From Rhodocyclaceae bacterium (GTDB lineage: Bacteria; Pseudomonadota; Gammaproteobacteria; Burkholderiales; Rhodocyclaceae), in assembly GCA_030824275.1 (NCBI GenBank), contig JAVBXY010000005.1, positions 304,351 to 368,350 of the forward strand: a stretch of 64,000 nt of DNA, read 5' to 3'. The position numbers and the translations under genes were made by a program. The notes under the pieces are model-generated. The model had not been told where the DNA came from. It saw only the letters and a list, made by a program, of their open reading frames with translations, and did not search any database. Shown here piece after piece: positions 28,607-36,697 of the stretch (position 1 is the first letter of the stretch; every line of letters begins with the position of its first letter).

Positions 28607-30493
28607 TAGTTTCATTCCGTTGTCCCGCACGACACGGATGCAGGCGGCGACCACCGCCGGATCGTAGTGGGTTCCTGCGCCGGCTTCGATTTCGGCGATT
28701 GCCGCTTCCATGCCCAGGCCGGCGCGATAGGGGCGGTGGGACGACATGGCCTCGACCACGTCGGCGACGGCGAGGATGCGTGCTTCGATGGCGATGGCGT
28801 CACCGGTCAATCCTTGTGGATAGCCGCTGCCATCCTGGCGCTCATGATGCTGGACGATCATCTCCGCAACCGGCCAGGGGAAGTCGACGTCATGCACGAT
28901 GCTGTGGCCGGTGGTCGGGTGCTGTTGTATCAACTGGTATTCCAGCGGCGTCAGTCGTGAGGGTTTGGCCAGGATTTCCGCCGGTACCGCGATCTTGCCG
29001 ATGTCGTGGATCATGGCGCCGAAATAGAGTCCCTCGATGACCTCCCTGGTGAGCCCCATCTCCTCGGCGATGGCCTGCGCCAGTGTGGTTACCCGTTGCT
29101 GGTGGCCGGCGGTATAGGGGTCGCGCATTTCCAGGGTGCGGGCAATGGCGGCCACGGTGTTCTGCATCGCCTGACGGTAGCGTTGCAGGTAGTTGTCGCG
29201 GTCTACACGGGTGCGCAGAGCGGCGATGCCGTAGGCAAGGTCGGCAGCGAGTTCTTCCATGAGCCGGATTTCAGCCGCATCGAAGGCATTGATCTGCCTT
29301 GAAAAGATCGTCAGGACGCCCAGCACCTGTTCACCGGCCAGCAGCGGCAGGGCCAGCTTGGCACCAACTCCAGCTTGGGACAGGCGCTCGAATCCCTGCT
29401 CGTACATGCCGGATAGCTGATTGTGCACAACGGTGCGGCGCTCACGCAGGGCCAGCGGCACCAGGCAGTGCTCGGCGTGGCCTGGTTCCATTTCCAGTGC
29501 GCCATGCAGACTGAACGCCTCTTCGTTGCCATGATGGGCGGCGGTGCAGACGGTTTCCGCGCGTTCGTGATCGGGGAAAGCTACCCAGGCGAGCAGGAAG
29601 CCACCCACCTCGATGATGTCGCGGCAGATGGCCTGTAGCAGAGCCGGTTCGCTGTCGGCCCTGACCAGGCTTTGGTTGCAGGCGCTGATGGTTCGCAGGG
29701 TGCGGTTGAGTTGTTGCAACTGGGCATCGCGGGCCACCCGCTCGGAGATGTCGCGGGCGATACCGATTGCATGCCGCTGACCACGCACCAGAGTGCCGGA
29801 GATCGACAACTCGGCGGGAAACTCGGTGCCATCCTTGCGCAGGGCGATGACTTCGGTCACCTTGCCGATCACCGCGCCGTCGCCCGTGGCGAGGAAGTGC
29901 TGCCAGCCCCTGGCAAAGGCATCGCGTGCCGCAGGGGGGGCGATCAGCTCATGCATTTCCCGTCCCATGGCCTCGTCCGCCGCATAGCCGAATATCCGCT
30001 CGGCGGCAGGGTTCCAGAACGAGACGCGGCCGCTCGCATCCATCATGATGATTGCATCTTGTGCGGAGTCGGCGATCTTGTGGAAGCGTTCCTCCGCTTC
30101 CCGTCGCTGTGCTTCGCGTGTCGTGTCGTCCAGGGCACGGCGTACTGCGGCTGGCAGTCGCGCCAGACGGTCTTTGATAATGTAGTCGGTGGCGCCGCGC
30201 TTGATGCTCTCGACCGCCAGCTCTTCGCCCATGGCACCAGAGACGAAGAGGTAGGGAATTTCCGGATGCCGGTCGCGCGCAAGGCCCAGCGCCTGCATGC
30301 CATCGAAGCCGGGCAGGTGGTAGTCGGCGAGGATCAGGTCGGGCCGGAAATCGTCGAGGGCAGCGGTAAAGTCGGGCAGTGTCGCCACCCGCAGGGAGAT
30401 GAAGTCGATGTCGGCCCGGCGTAATACCCGCTCGTTGAGTTCGGCGTCTACCGGGGAGTCTTCGAGCATCAGCAGGCGTAGCGGGTTTGTCAT
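28598..30493 (-). CDS. REC-PAS-GAF-HD-GYP response regulator (c-di-GMP phosphodiesterase)
   Basis: Cytoplasmic regulator of 631 residues. Receiver (about 5-120, acceptor D57 in LADYHLPG), PAS (about 138-255), GAF (about 275-430) and HD-GYP (about 450-625). The HD pair is H496-D497 in HDIGKIAVP and the GYP motif is complete in HHERQDGSGYP (549-559), so it should hydrolyse c-di-GMP. It overlaps the upstream histidine kinase by 4 bases and so is probably that kinase's output. The receiver belongs to the type found in phytochrome-linked regulators (SGAMGEELAVESIKRGATDYIIKD). Confidence 0.93.
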   Translation of the reverse strand: MTNPLRLLMLEDSPVDAELNERVLRRADIDFISLRVATLPDFTAALDDFRPDLILADYHLPGFDGMQALGLARDRHPEIPYLFVSGAMGEELAVESIKRGATDYIIKDRLARLPAAVRRALDDTTREAQRREAEERFHKIADSAQDAIIMMDASGRVSFWNPAAERIFGYAADEAMGREMHELIAPPAARDAFARGWQHFLATGDGAVIGKVTEVIALRKDGTEFPAELSISGTLVRGQRHAIGIARDISERVARDAQLQQLNRTLRTISACNQSLVRADSEPALLQAICRDIIEVGGFLLAWVAFPDHERAETVCTAAHHGNEEAFSLHGALEMEPGHAEHCLVPLALRERRTVVHNQLSGMYEQGFERLSQAGVGAKLALPLLAGEQVLGVLTIFSRQINAFDAAEIRLMEELAADLAYGIAALRTRVDRDNYLQRYRQAMQNTVAAIARTLEMRDPYTAGHQQRVTTLAQAIAEEMGLTREVIEGLYFGAMIHDIGKIAVPAEILAKPSRLTPLEYQLIQQHPTTGHSIVHDVDFPWPVAEMIVQHHERQDGSGYPQGLTGDAIAIEARILAVADVVEAMSSHRPYRAGLGMEAAIAEIEAGAGTHYDPAVVAACIRVVRDNGMKLPE

Positions 30494-32430
30494 GCCATGA
30501 ATTCCGGAGAGTTGCCACCATCGGGCAGGGCGAAGCTGAAGCAGGCGCCGCCCTTGGTTTGGCCTTCGGCCCAGACGCGGCCGCCATGCTTGAGGACAAA
30601 ACGCTTGACGATGGCGAGACCAATGCCGGTGCCTTCGATTTCGCTGCTGCCGGACAGGCGCTGGAACAGATTGAAAAGGTTTTCCGCATCGGCCGGGTCG
30701 AAACCGATGCCGTTGTCGCGGACGTGATAGACGAGTTCGCCGCCGCTGGCTTCGCCATTGACTTCGATCACCGCAGGAGCGCTCTGGCGGCTGAATTTGA
30801 GGGCATTGCCGAGCAGGTTTTGCCAGACCTGGCGAATCACCGCCAGGTCGCCATGGGCGGGCGGCAGCGTCGCCAGCCGCAATTCAACGTGACGTCCCTC
30901 GTGCTGGGGTTCGAGCACCTGCCAGACTTCCCGCACCAGCGCGGTCATGTCGATTTCCGTGATCATCATTTCGTGACGGCCGGCGCGGGAGAACGCCAGG
31001 ATGTCATCGATCATCTGGCCCATTTTTCTGGCATTGGCGCTGACGACGCCCAGCAGCCGTCGGCCTTCCTCATCCAGGCGGGCGGCGTAGTCCTCGGCCA
31101 GGATGCTGGCGAAGCCATCGATGCCGCGCAGCGGAGCGCGCAGATCGTGAGAGACCGAGTAGCTGAAGCTTTCAAGATCCGCATTGGCGGCTTCCAACTG
31201 GGCCGTGCGCCGCAGCACTCGCCCTTCGAGGTCTTCGTTGAGATGGCGAATCTCGTCATGGGCCTGGCGGATCTGCATTTCTGCCGTCTTGCGGGCGGTG
31301 ATGTCGCGGGCGATGCCGAGCACGCCGACGATGTTGCCATCGGCGTCGCGCATGGGGGTCTTGATGGTTTCGAACAGACCCCGGTAGCCGCCTTCGGCGA
31401 AAGTAAGCCATTCCTCGTTGGTGCTTGGACCGCCTGCGGCCATGGCACGGCGGTCGTTGTCGAGGAAGGCATCGGCCAGATCGCGGGCAACGAAGTCGTA
31501 GTCGGTCCTGCCGATAATCTCGGTTTCGGGGGCGCCGAAAAAGCGTGCGAACTGAGGATTGCAGGCTCGGTAAACGCCCTCGGTATCCTTTAACCAAACC
31601 AGATCCGGGATAGTCTGTATCAGGGTGCGCAGACGGGTTTCACTATCGCGCAACGCGGCCTCGCTGGCGCGGCTTTGCATGAGCGCGATTTCCCGGCTCT
31701 GTACCGACTCCTCCAGGTTCCGGTTCATGGTTTCCAGGCTGGCCTGACGCAGCATGAGATGCTGTCTCATCTCGTCCAGATCCTCGGCCAGTTGATGGAT
31801 TTCGTCATCGCGGGCGGACAGTCGGGTGACCGGCAGGCTCAGGGGCTGAGCAAGGTCGCCGCTGGCAAAGCGACGGGCTGTGCCGGCAATGCTTTCCAGT
31901 GGGTAGGTAATCATGCGCCGGACCAGCAGGAAGATCAGGGCGGCGACCAGCGCCGTCTTCAGCGCGTTCAGCAGCAACACGAACCAGAGGCGTTGCCAGG
32001 TGCGCCGGATAGGCCCGTCGAGGGAGGCGCCAACCTCCAGTTGGCCGATGTTGAGTATCTGGCCGCGGAATTCATAGGTAAGAGGGAACTTCCGGATCAG
32101 ATCTTCGGTCGCCGGTCGCTGGCCGTTGCTGGCGAAAGGCTTGCCGTCGACAATGACTTCGGCGAATTCGAAATCCGGCAGCTGGTCGATGCCTTCCAGC
32201 AGGGTATGCAATCGCCCCGGGTCGGCCACCCAGACGTTCTGCACGATGCTCGGCAGATAGGCCTTTTCGACTTGCGTGAAGCGCTCATGGATGTAGCCGA
32301 GATCGCGCTGAAACTCCAGGTAGAGTTGGGCAGCGGTAATCAGCAGGGCAATCAGCGAACTGAACAGGACGATACGGAATGCCAGCCGGCGTGCCAATCG
32401 ATGACCATTCGGGGGCAGAGATGTCGTCAT
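30490..32430 (-). CDS. Membrane histidine kinase with HAMP and PAS
   Basis: Inner-membrane sensor kinase of 646 residues. Transmembrane helix 1 (about 18-38), periplasmic domain of about 110 residues, transmembrane helix 2 (about 148-170), HAMP (about 172-225), coiled coil, PAS (about 262-385), HisKA with H428 in SYSVSHDLRAPLRGIDG, and HATPase_c with NLLGNALKFS, DNGIGFD and EGTGIGLAIVKR. The catalytic half is of the phytochrome-like type, matching the type of receiver in the HD-GYP protein that follows by ATGA overlap. The upstream 52-residue secreted ORF also overlaps it by 4 bases. Confidence 0.92.
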   Translation of the reverse strand: MTTSLPPNGHRLARRLAFRIVLFSSLIALLITAAQLYLEFQRDLGYIHERFTQVEKAYLPSIVQNVWVADPGRLHTLLEGIDQLPDFEFAEVIVDGKPFASNGQRPATEDLIRKFPLTYEFRGQILNIGQLEVGASLDGPIRRTWQRLWFVLLLNALKTALVAALIFLLVRRMITYPLESIAGTARRFASGDLAQPLSLPVTRLSARDDEIHQLAEDLDEMRQHLMLRQASLETMNRNLEESVQSREIALMQSRASEAALRDSETRLRTLIQTIPDLVWLKDTEGVYRACNPQFARFFGAPETEIIGRTDYDFVARDLADAFLDNDRRAMAAGGPSTNEEWLTFAEGGYRGLFETIKTPMRDADGNIVGVLGIARDITARKTAEMQIRQAHDEIRHLNEDLEGRVLRRTAQLEAANADLESFSYSVSHDLRAPLRGIDGFASILAEDYAARLDEEGRRLLGVVSANARKMGQMIDDILAFSRAGRHEMMITEIDMTALVREVWQVLEPQHEGRHVELRLATLPPAHGDLAVIRQVWQNLLGNALKFSRQSAPAVIEVNGEASGGELVYHVRDNGIGFDPADAENLFNLFQRLSGSSEIEGTGIGLAIVKRFVLKHGGRVWAEGQTKGGACFSFALPDGGNSPEFMA

Positions 32431-32585
32431 CTGCCTTCCAGCCTCGGCAGGCTTTGTTCATGGATGCGGCGATAGCTGCCATTGACCTTGGCTGTGCGCA
32501 AGGCTTTCGCAACAAGGGAGGCAGGGAGTCCGGTCGCCAATGCCACTACCGGTACGGCCAAAAGGAGAACGGATGACTTGATCAT
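32427..32585 (-). CDS. Small exported ORF, possible remnant of a solute-binding protein
   Basis: A 52-residue reading frame with a hydrophobic signal-like N-terminus (MIKSSVLLLAVPVVALATG) followed by only about 33 residues, ALRTAKVNGSYRRIHEQSLP and a few more. The second part looks like the last helix of SBP_bac_3 solute-binding proteins (a pattern like AL..mr.dGsy.ri....P). The middle 200-odd residues of such a protein would be missing. The stop overlaps the kinase start as ATGA, so translation of this ORF may still drive kinase translation. It may be an in-frame deletion remnant kept for coupling, or a genuine small secreted peptide. A longer start at 32678 is possible. Confidence 0.45.
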   Translation of the reverse strand: MIKSSVLLLAVPVVALATGLPASLVAKALRTAKVNGSYRRIHEQSLPRLEGR

Positions 32586-32682
32586 GGTCGGAAGGCCCCT
32601 GCGGGCGATGCGCTTTGCGGGAGTCTCTCTATACGGAAACTCTCGAGTCATTGTACTGCCGTGGTGAAGACCTCGCATCCTG

Positions 32683-32688
32683 TAAAAT
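32683..32688 (+). promoter_or_regulatory. Candidate extended -10 element for aroG
   Basis: TGTAAAAT at 32681-32688 resembles an extended -10 box, 33 bases before the aroG start. No convincing -35 is seen, so this is tentative. Confidence 0.3.
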
Positions 32689-32720
32689 CAAGAGCTTTCA
32701 CGCTCAGCCTGACAGGAATC

Positions 32721-33791
32721 ATGAAGCACATCACCGACGACGTCCGCATCCGGGAGATCAAGGAACTCTCGCCCCCTGCCCATATCCTGCGCGAGTTTCC
32801 AACCACCGATGCGGCGGCGGCGACCACCTACGAGGCCCGCCAGGCCGTACATCGCGTGCTGCACGGTGCCGACGACCGCCTCGTCGTCGTCGTCGGTCCC
32901 TGCTCGATCCACGACTACGATGCGGCCATGGAATACGCCCGCCGCCTCAAGGAGGCCGTGCCGACATACGCCGATGATCTGCTGTTGCTGATGCGCGTCT
33001 ATTTCGAGAAGCCGCGCACCACGGTGGGCTGGAAGGGCCTGATCAACGATCCGCACATGGATGGCAGCTTCAAGATCAACGACGGTCTGCGCCTGGCCCG
33101 CAAGCTGCTGTGGGACATCAACGAACTGGGCCTGCCGGCGGCCACCGAGTTCCTCGACACCATCACGCCGCAATACACGGCCGACCTCATCAGCTGGGGG
33201 GCCATCGGCGCCCGCACCACCGAATCGCAGGTGCATCGCGAATTGGCCTCCGGCCTCTCCTGCCCGGTCGGTTTCAAGAACGGCACCGACGGCAACATCA
33301 AGATCGCGGTGGACGCCATCAAGGCCGCTGCCAGTCCGCACCATTTCCTCTCGGTGACCAAGGCCGGCCATTCGGCCATCGTTTCCACCAACGGCAACGA
33401 GGACTGCCACGTCATCCTGCGCGGCGGCAAGAGCACCAACTACGATGCCGCCTCGGTGGATGCGGCCTGTATCGAACTCGGAAAGTCGGGTCTGGCGGCA
33501 CGGGTCATGGTGGACTTCTCGCATGCCAACAGCAGCAAGCAGTTCAAACGCCAGATCGACGTGGCGCAGGACGTCGGTACGCAACTCGCCGCCGGCGACG
33601 AGCGCATCTTCGGCGTCATGATCGAATCCCATCTCAACGAAGGCCGCCAGGATTTGACCCCAGGCAAGCCGCTGGACTATGGCGTCTCCGTCACCGATGC
33701 CTGCCTGGGCTGGGCCGATACCCTGACCGCGCTGGACATTCTGGCCAAGGGCGTGCAGCAGCGTCGTCTGGCACTGGCAGAAAAGAACTGA
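32721..33791 (+). CDS. aroG: 3-deoxy-7-phosphoheptulonate synthase (type I DAHP synthase)
   Basis: First enzyme of the shikimate pathway: phosphoenolpyruvate plus erythrose-4-phosphate gives DAHP. The 356-residue protein shows VVVVGPCSIHDYDAAMEYA, MRVYFEKPRTTVGWKGLINDP, FLDTITPQY, GARTTESQVHRELASG, PVGFKNGTDG and MVDFSHANSSKQ, all standard for AroG/AroF/AroH. The start at 32721 has AGGA 5 bases upstream; the longer frame to 32661 lacks support. Which aromatic amino acid inhibits it cannot be told from sequence. The next gene starts 4 bases after its stop. Confidence 0.95.
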   Translation: MKHITDDVRIREIKELSPPAHILREFPTTDAAAATTYEARQAVHRVLHGADDRLVVVVGPCSIHDYDAAMEYARRLKEAVPTYADDLLLLMRVYFEKPRTTVGWKGLINDPHMDGSFKINDGLRLARKLLWDINELGLPAATEFLDTITPQYTADLISWGAIGARTTESQVHRELASGLSCPVGFKNGTDGNIKIAVDAIKAAASPHHFLSVTKAGHSAIVSTNGNEDCHVILRGGKSTNYDAASVDAACIELGKSGLAARVMVDFSHANSSKQFKRQIDVAQDVGTQLAAGDERIFGVMIESHLNEGRQDLTPGKPLDYGVSVTDACLGWADTLTALDILAKGVQQRRLALAEKN

Positions 33792-33795
33792 GTTC

Positions 33796-35292
33796 ATGAC
33801 CGGCCGCCTGTTTTTCGCGTTGCTGGCGGCCACGCTGGTCTTCCGCGTCTGGCTGGGCGCGGCGTTTCCGATGAGCGGCGACGAAGCCTATTTCGTCTGG
33901 TGGGGCTGGCAGCCGGACTGGGGTTTCTACGACCACCCGCCGATGATCGGCTGGTGGCTGGCGGCCCTGTCCTCGGTTAGTCACGCGGAAGCCTTGCTGC
34001 GTCTGCCGGTGATTCTGCAACCGGCGCTGCTGGCGCTGGCAGTGCGCTGGGCGTTGCCGCATCTGGTGCGGGGCATTGAAGGCGAACGACGCGACTGGAT
34101 CGCTACCCTGGTGCTGCTGGCGCCGGTGAATGTCTGGAATGTCTTTATCACCACCGACACGCCGCTGGTCTATTTCAGCGTGCTCTCTGGCCTAGCCTGG
34201 CTGCGCGCGGCCAAGGACGATGATCTGCGTTGGTATCTGGTGGCCGGCCTGTTGCTGGCGGGTGCCGTGCTGTCCAAGTATTTCGCCGCCATCCTCGGCT
34301 TCGCCTACCTAGTGGACGTGCTCGTCCGGCGCCGGGGCTTCAGGGGCCTGATCATCGCCTACGCCTGCACGCTGCCGGCATTGCTGCTGATGGCCTGGTG
34401 GAACAGCGAACACTGCTGGCCCAACTACATGTTCAACTTCGTCAACCGCCACGGCGACGCAGGCTGGTCGGCGAAAACCCCGCTGCTCTACGCCGTGACG
34501 CTGCTCTACATGTTGACGCCGCCTGTCCTGTGGCTGGCGCTGCGTAATCGCCGTCCCGCCAACGCCGACTTTTCCGTGCCCGGCCTCGGCGTGCTGGCCT
34601 GGGTGCCCTTCCTGCTCTTCGCCGTCCTCTCGCTGGTCAAGCAGATCGGCCTGCACTGGCTGCTGTCCTTCGTCCCCTTCGCCCTGATCTGGGTCGGCCT
34701 GCGCCTGCGGCCGGCGAGCCTGGGGCGCCTGGGCCTGTTTTTCGCGGGCTTCGCCGCCCTGCACATCGGCGCCATCCTCGTCGTCTCGCGCCTGCCGCTG
34801 GAAACCTGGCAGAAGACCCGGCTCTACGACGGCATCGTGCTGACTTTCGAGCATGAGGCGCTGGCTAAGGAATTGGAGCCCTTCAGGAAGGATTGGACTC
34901 TGGCCATGGACGGCTATTCCAATGCCGTCACCTTGGGCTACAACCTGCGCCAGTACGTCGCGGTTTTCGGCGAGGCTTCGAGCCACGCCCGCCACGACGA
35001 CATCCTCACCGACTTCCGCGCCCTGGCCGGCAAGAACATCCTGATCCTGCGCAAGTCGGCGCCCACGGAGGGTGATTACGCCAAATACTTCCGCAGCGTC
35101 AGCGTCGATAGTTTCGAAGTGCGTGGTGCCCGCTTCTGGCGTGTCAAGGGCGAGGGCTTCGATTACCCGGCCTATCGCGACACGGTTTTGGCCAGCGTGC
35201 GCAGGAAGTACTACGCCGTCCCGCCCTGGCTGCCGCAGATGGCCTGCTACTTCTGCGACCGCTATTTCCCCGGTGAGCCATGCCGCCGCTGA
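33796..35292 (+). CDS. GT83/PMT-type membrane glycosyltransferase (ArnT-like)
   Basis: Integral membrane protein of 498 residues of the dolichyl-phosphate-mannose protein mannosyltransferase / ArnT superfamily. The first loop has the catalytic-type motif FPMSGDEAYFVWWGW and then WGFYDHPPMIGWW; about eleven membrane helices follow, then a soluble C-terminal domain. Such enzymes move a sugar from a polyprenyl-phosphate carrier to a lipid or protein in the periplasm. The next gene encodes a UbiA enzyme that could make the polyprenyl-linked sugar, a natural donor-acceptor pair. The gene holds a dispersed repeat encoding RRPANADFS in a cytoplasmic or periplasmic loop. Confidence 0.85.
   Translation: MTGRLFFALLAATLVFRVWLGAAFPMSGDEAYFVWWGWQPDWGFYDHPPMIGWWLAALSSVSHAEALLRLPVILQPALLALAVRWALPHLVRGIEGERRDWIATLVLLAPVNVWNVFITTDTPLVYFSVLSGLAWLRAAKDDDLRWYLVAGLLLAGAVLSKYFAAILGFAYLVDVLVRRRGFRGLIIAYACTLPALLLMAWWNSEHCWPNYMFNFVNRHGDAGWSAKTPLLYAVTLLYMLTPPVLWLALRNRRPANADFSVPGLGVLAWVPFLLFAVLSLVKQIGLHWLLSFVPFALIWVGLRLRPASLGRLGLFFAGFAALHIGAILVVSRLPLETWQKTRLYDGIVLTFEHEALAKELEPFRKDWTLAMDGYSNAVTLGYNLRQYVAVFGEASSHARHDDILTDFRALAGKNILILRKSAPTEGDYAKYFRSVSVDSFEVRGARFWRVKGEGFDYPAYRDTVLASVRRKYYAVPPWLPQMACYFCDRYFPGEPCRR
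34550..34573 (+). repeat. Dispersed 24-bp repeat, inside the glycosyltransferase gene
   Basis: GCCGTCCCGCCAACGCCGAC then TTTT, read as R-P-A-N-A-D-F in a loop between predicted membrane helices. Confidence 0.8.
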
Positions 35293-36164
35293 TCCGCCTG
35301 ATGCGTCCGCACCAGTGGCTGAAGAACGGCTTCGTCTTCGTCGGCCTGCTCTTCGGCCACGCCTGGAACGACCCGGAGAAAGTGACGCAAGCCCTGGCCG
35401 CCTTCGCCGCCTTCTGCCTGCTGGCCTCCGGCATTTACGTGATCAACGACCTGATCGACCGCGAGCAGGATCGGGTGCATCCGAAGAAAAAGTCGCGGCC
35501 CTTGGCGGCGGGTACGGTCAGCGTGCATGCAGCCTTGTTTTTGGCGGCGTCCTGTTTCATCGGCGGTAGCGCCGTCGCATTGCTGTGGGCTGGCTCGGCG
35601 CCGTGGATATTTGCCGCCTACGTGATCATGAACATCGGCTATAGCTTCGGTCTCAAGCATGTGGTGATCCTCGACGTCTTCATCATCGCCGCCGGCTTCA
35701 TGTTGCGCATCCTCGCCGGCACGCTCGGCATCGGCATCGCGCCTTCCCACTGGCTGCTGCTCTGCGGCCTGATGCTGACGCTCTTCCTTGGTTTCGCCAA
35801 GCGTCGCGCCGAACTCAATGCGCTGCTGGCAGAGTCCGCCGGCCACCGCCGCGTGCTGGAACACTACACAGAGGGCATGCTCGACCAGTTCATCACCATC
35901 GCTGCCGCCGGCACGGTGATTTCTTATGCGCTCTATACCGTGAGCGCCGAGACCGTCGCGCTGCACGGCACGCGGGGCCTGATCGCCACCGTGCCCTTCG
36001 TCCTCTACGGCATGCTGCGCTACCTGTGGCGCCTGCATCGGGCGGGCGGCGGTGGCGATCCGGCGCGGGAACTGCTGACCGATCCGCACCTTTGGGCGGC
36101 GACGGCCGGCTGGCTACTGCTGGTTCTTGCCCTGCTGGGCGGGTCTATAATTCCACGGCCATGA
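35280..36164 (+). CDS. UbiA-family prenyltransferase, DPPR-synthase-like
   Basis: Polytopic membrane enzyme of 294 residues resembling decaprenyl-phosphate phosphoribosyltransferase. The two Asp-rich motifs are NDLIDREQDRVHPKKKSRPL (about 55-75) and LDVFIIAAGFMLRILAG (about 135-150), with the conserved MRPHQWLKN start. Typical members transfer phosphoribose from PRPP to a polyprenyl phosphate, giving the precursor of polyprenyl-linked ribose or arabinose. It overlaps the glycosyltransferase by 13 bases and the next gene by ATGA, so the three are made together. The actual prenyl and sugar substrates are not known. Confidence 0.85.
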   Translation: MPPLIRLMRPHQWLKNGFVFVGLLFGHAWNDPEKVTQALAAFAAFCLLASGIYVINDLIDREQDRVHPKKKSRPLAAGTVSVHAALFLAASCFIGGSAVALLWAGSAPWIFAAYVIMNIGYSFGLKHVVILDVFIIAAGFMLRILAGTLGIGIAPSHWLLLCGLMLTLFLGFAKRRAELNALLAESAGHRRVLEHYTEGMLDQFITIAAAGTVISYALYTVSAETVALHGTRGLIATVPFVLYGMLRYLWRLHRAGGGGDPARELLTDPHLWAATAGWLLLVLALLGGSIIPRP

Positions 36165-36691
36165 GTGCCATCGATCATATTCCCGGTGTCGAATTTCTCG
36201 GCGATGCGCTGCCCTTCGTCGGCCGCATCCGCGAGATCATCGAGGCCATCCAGCTCTTCGAGGATTTCGATCCCGATGAACTGGACGGCTTGGCCCGCTA
36301 CATGCGCTGCTACCGCGCCCCGCTGGGCACCGAGATCATCCGCGAGGGCGACCAGGGTGACTTCCTGCTGCTGGTGCTCGACGGCGGCATCGAGATCGTC
36401 AAGAAGGATGTGCGTGGTCTGCCGCAGATCATCGGCTCCGCCGGCCCCGGCAAGACCCTGGGGGAAATGTCGCTGATCGACGGCGAACCACGCTTCGCCA
36501 GTTGCATTGCTCTCGGAGTGGTCGAACTTGCAGTCCTCGACCGCGACAGTCTGTCGCGGATCATCACCGAAGAGCCGCGCATCGGCGTCAAGCTGATGAT
36601 GGAACTGCTGATGCTGCTCAATCAGCGCTTGCGTACCGTCAGCGCCCAGCTTATGGAATGCATGGAAGCGCGGCGCTCGCGCATCCGCTAA
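36161..36691 (+). CDS. Cyclic-nucleotide-binding domain protein without DNA-binding domain
   Basis: Protein of 176 residues with one Crp-like beta-roll (about 45-150): GTEIIREGDQGDFLLLVLDGGIEI, GKTLGEMSLIDGEPRFASCIAL, the phosphate-binding cassette. In cAMP-binding members this cassette is G-E-x-x-L...P-R-x-A; here GEMSLIDGEPRFAS keeps G, E and R. The C-terminal helix continues but there is no helix-turn-helix, so it is not a Crp-type regulator. The start at 36161 overlaps the UbiA stop as ATGA. Its link to prenyl-sugar synthesis is unexplained; it could sense a cyclic nucleotide and control a neighbouring membrane enzyme. Confidence 0.85.
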   Translation: MSAIDHIPGVEFLGDALPFVGRIREIIEAIQLFEDFDPDELDGLARYMRCYRAPLGTEIIREGDQGDFLLLVLDGGIEIVKKDVRGLPQIIGSAGPGKTLGEMSLIDGEPRFASCIALGVVELAVLDRDSLSRIITEEPRIGVKLMMELLMLLNQRLRTVSAQLMECMEARRSRIR

Positions 36692-36697
36692 AAGTCC

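Noticed and set aside
33484-33506. A weak match to the dispersed repeat in aroG
   Set aside because: About 19 of 23 bases fit, but the stretch encodes the conserved SGLAARVMVDFSHAN region of DAHP synthase, so the similarity is explained by the protein.
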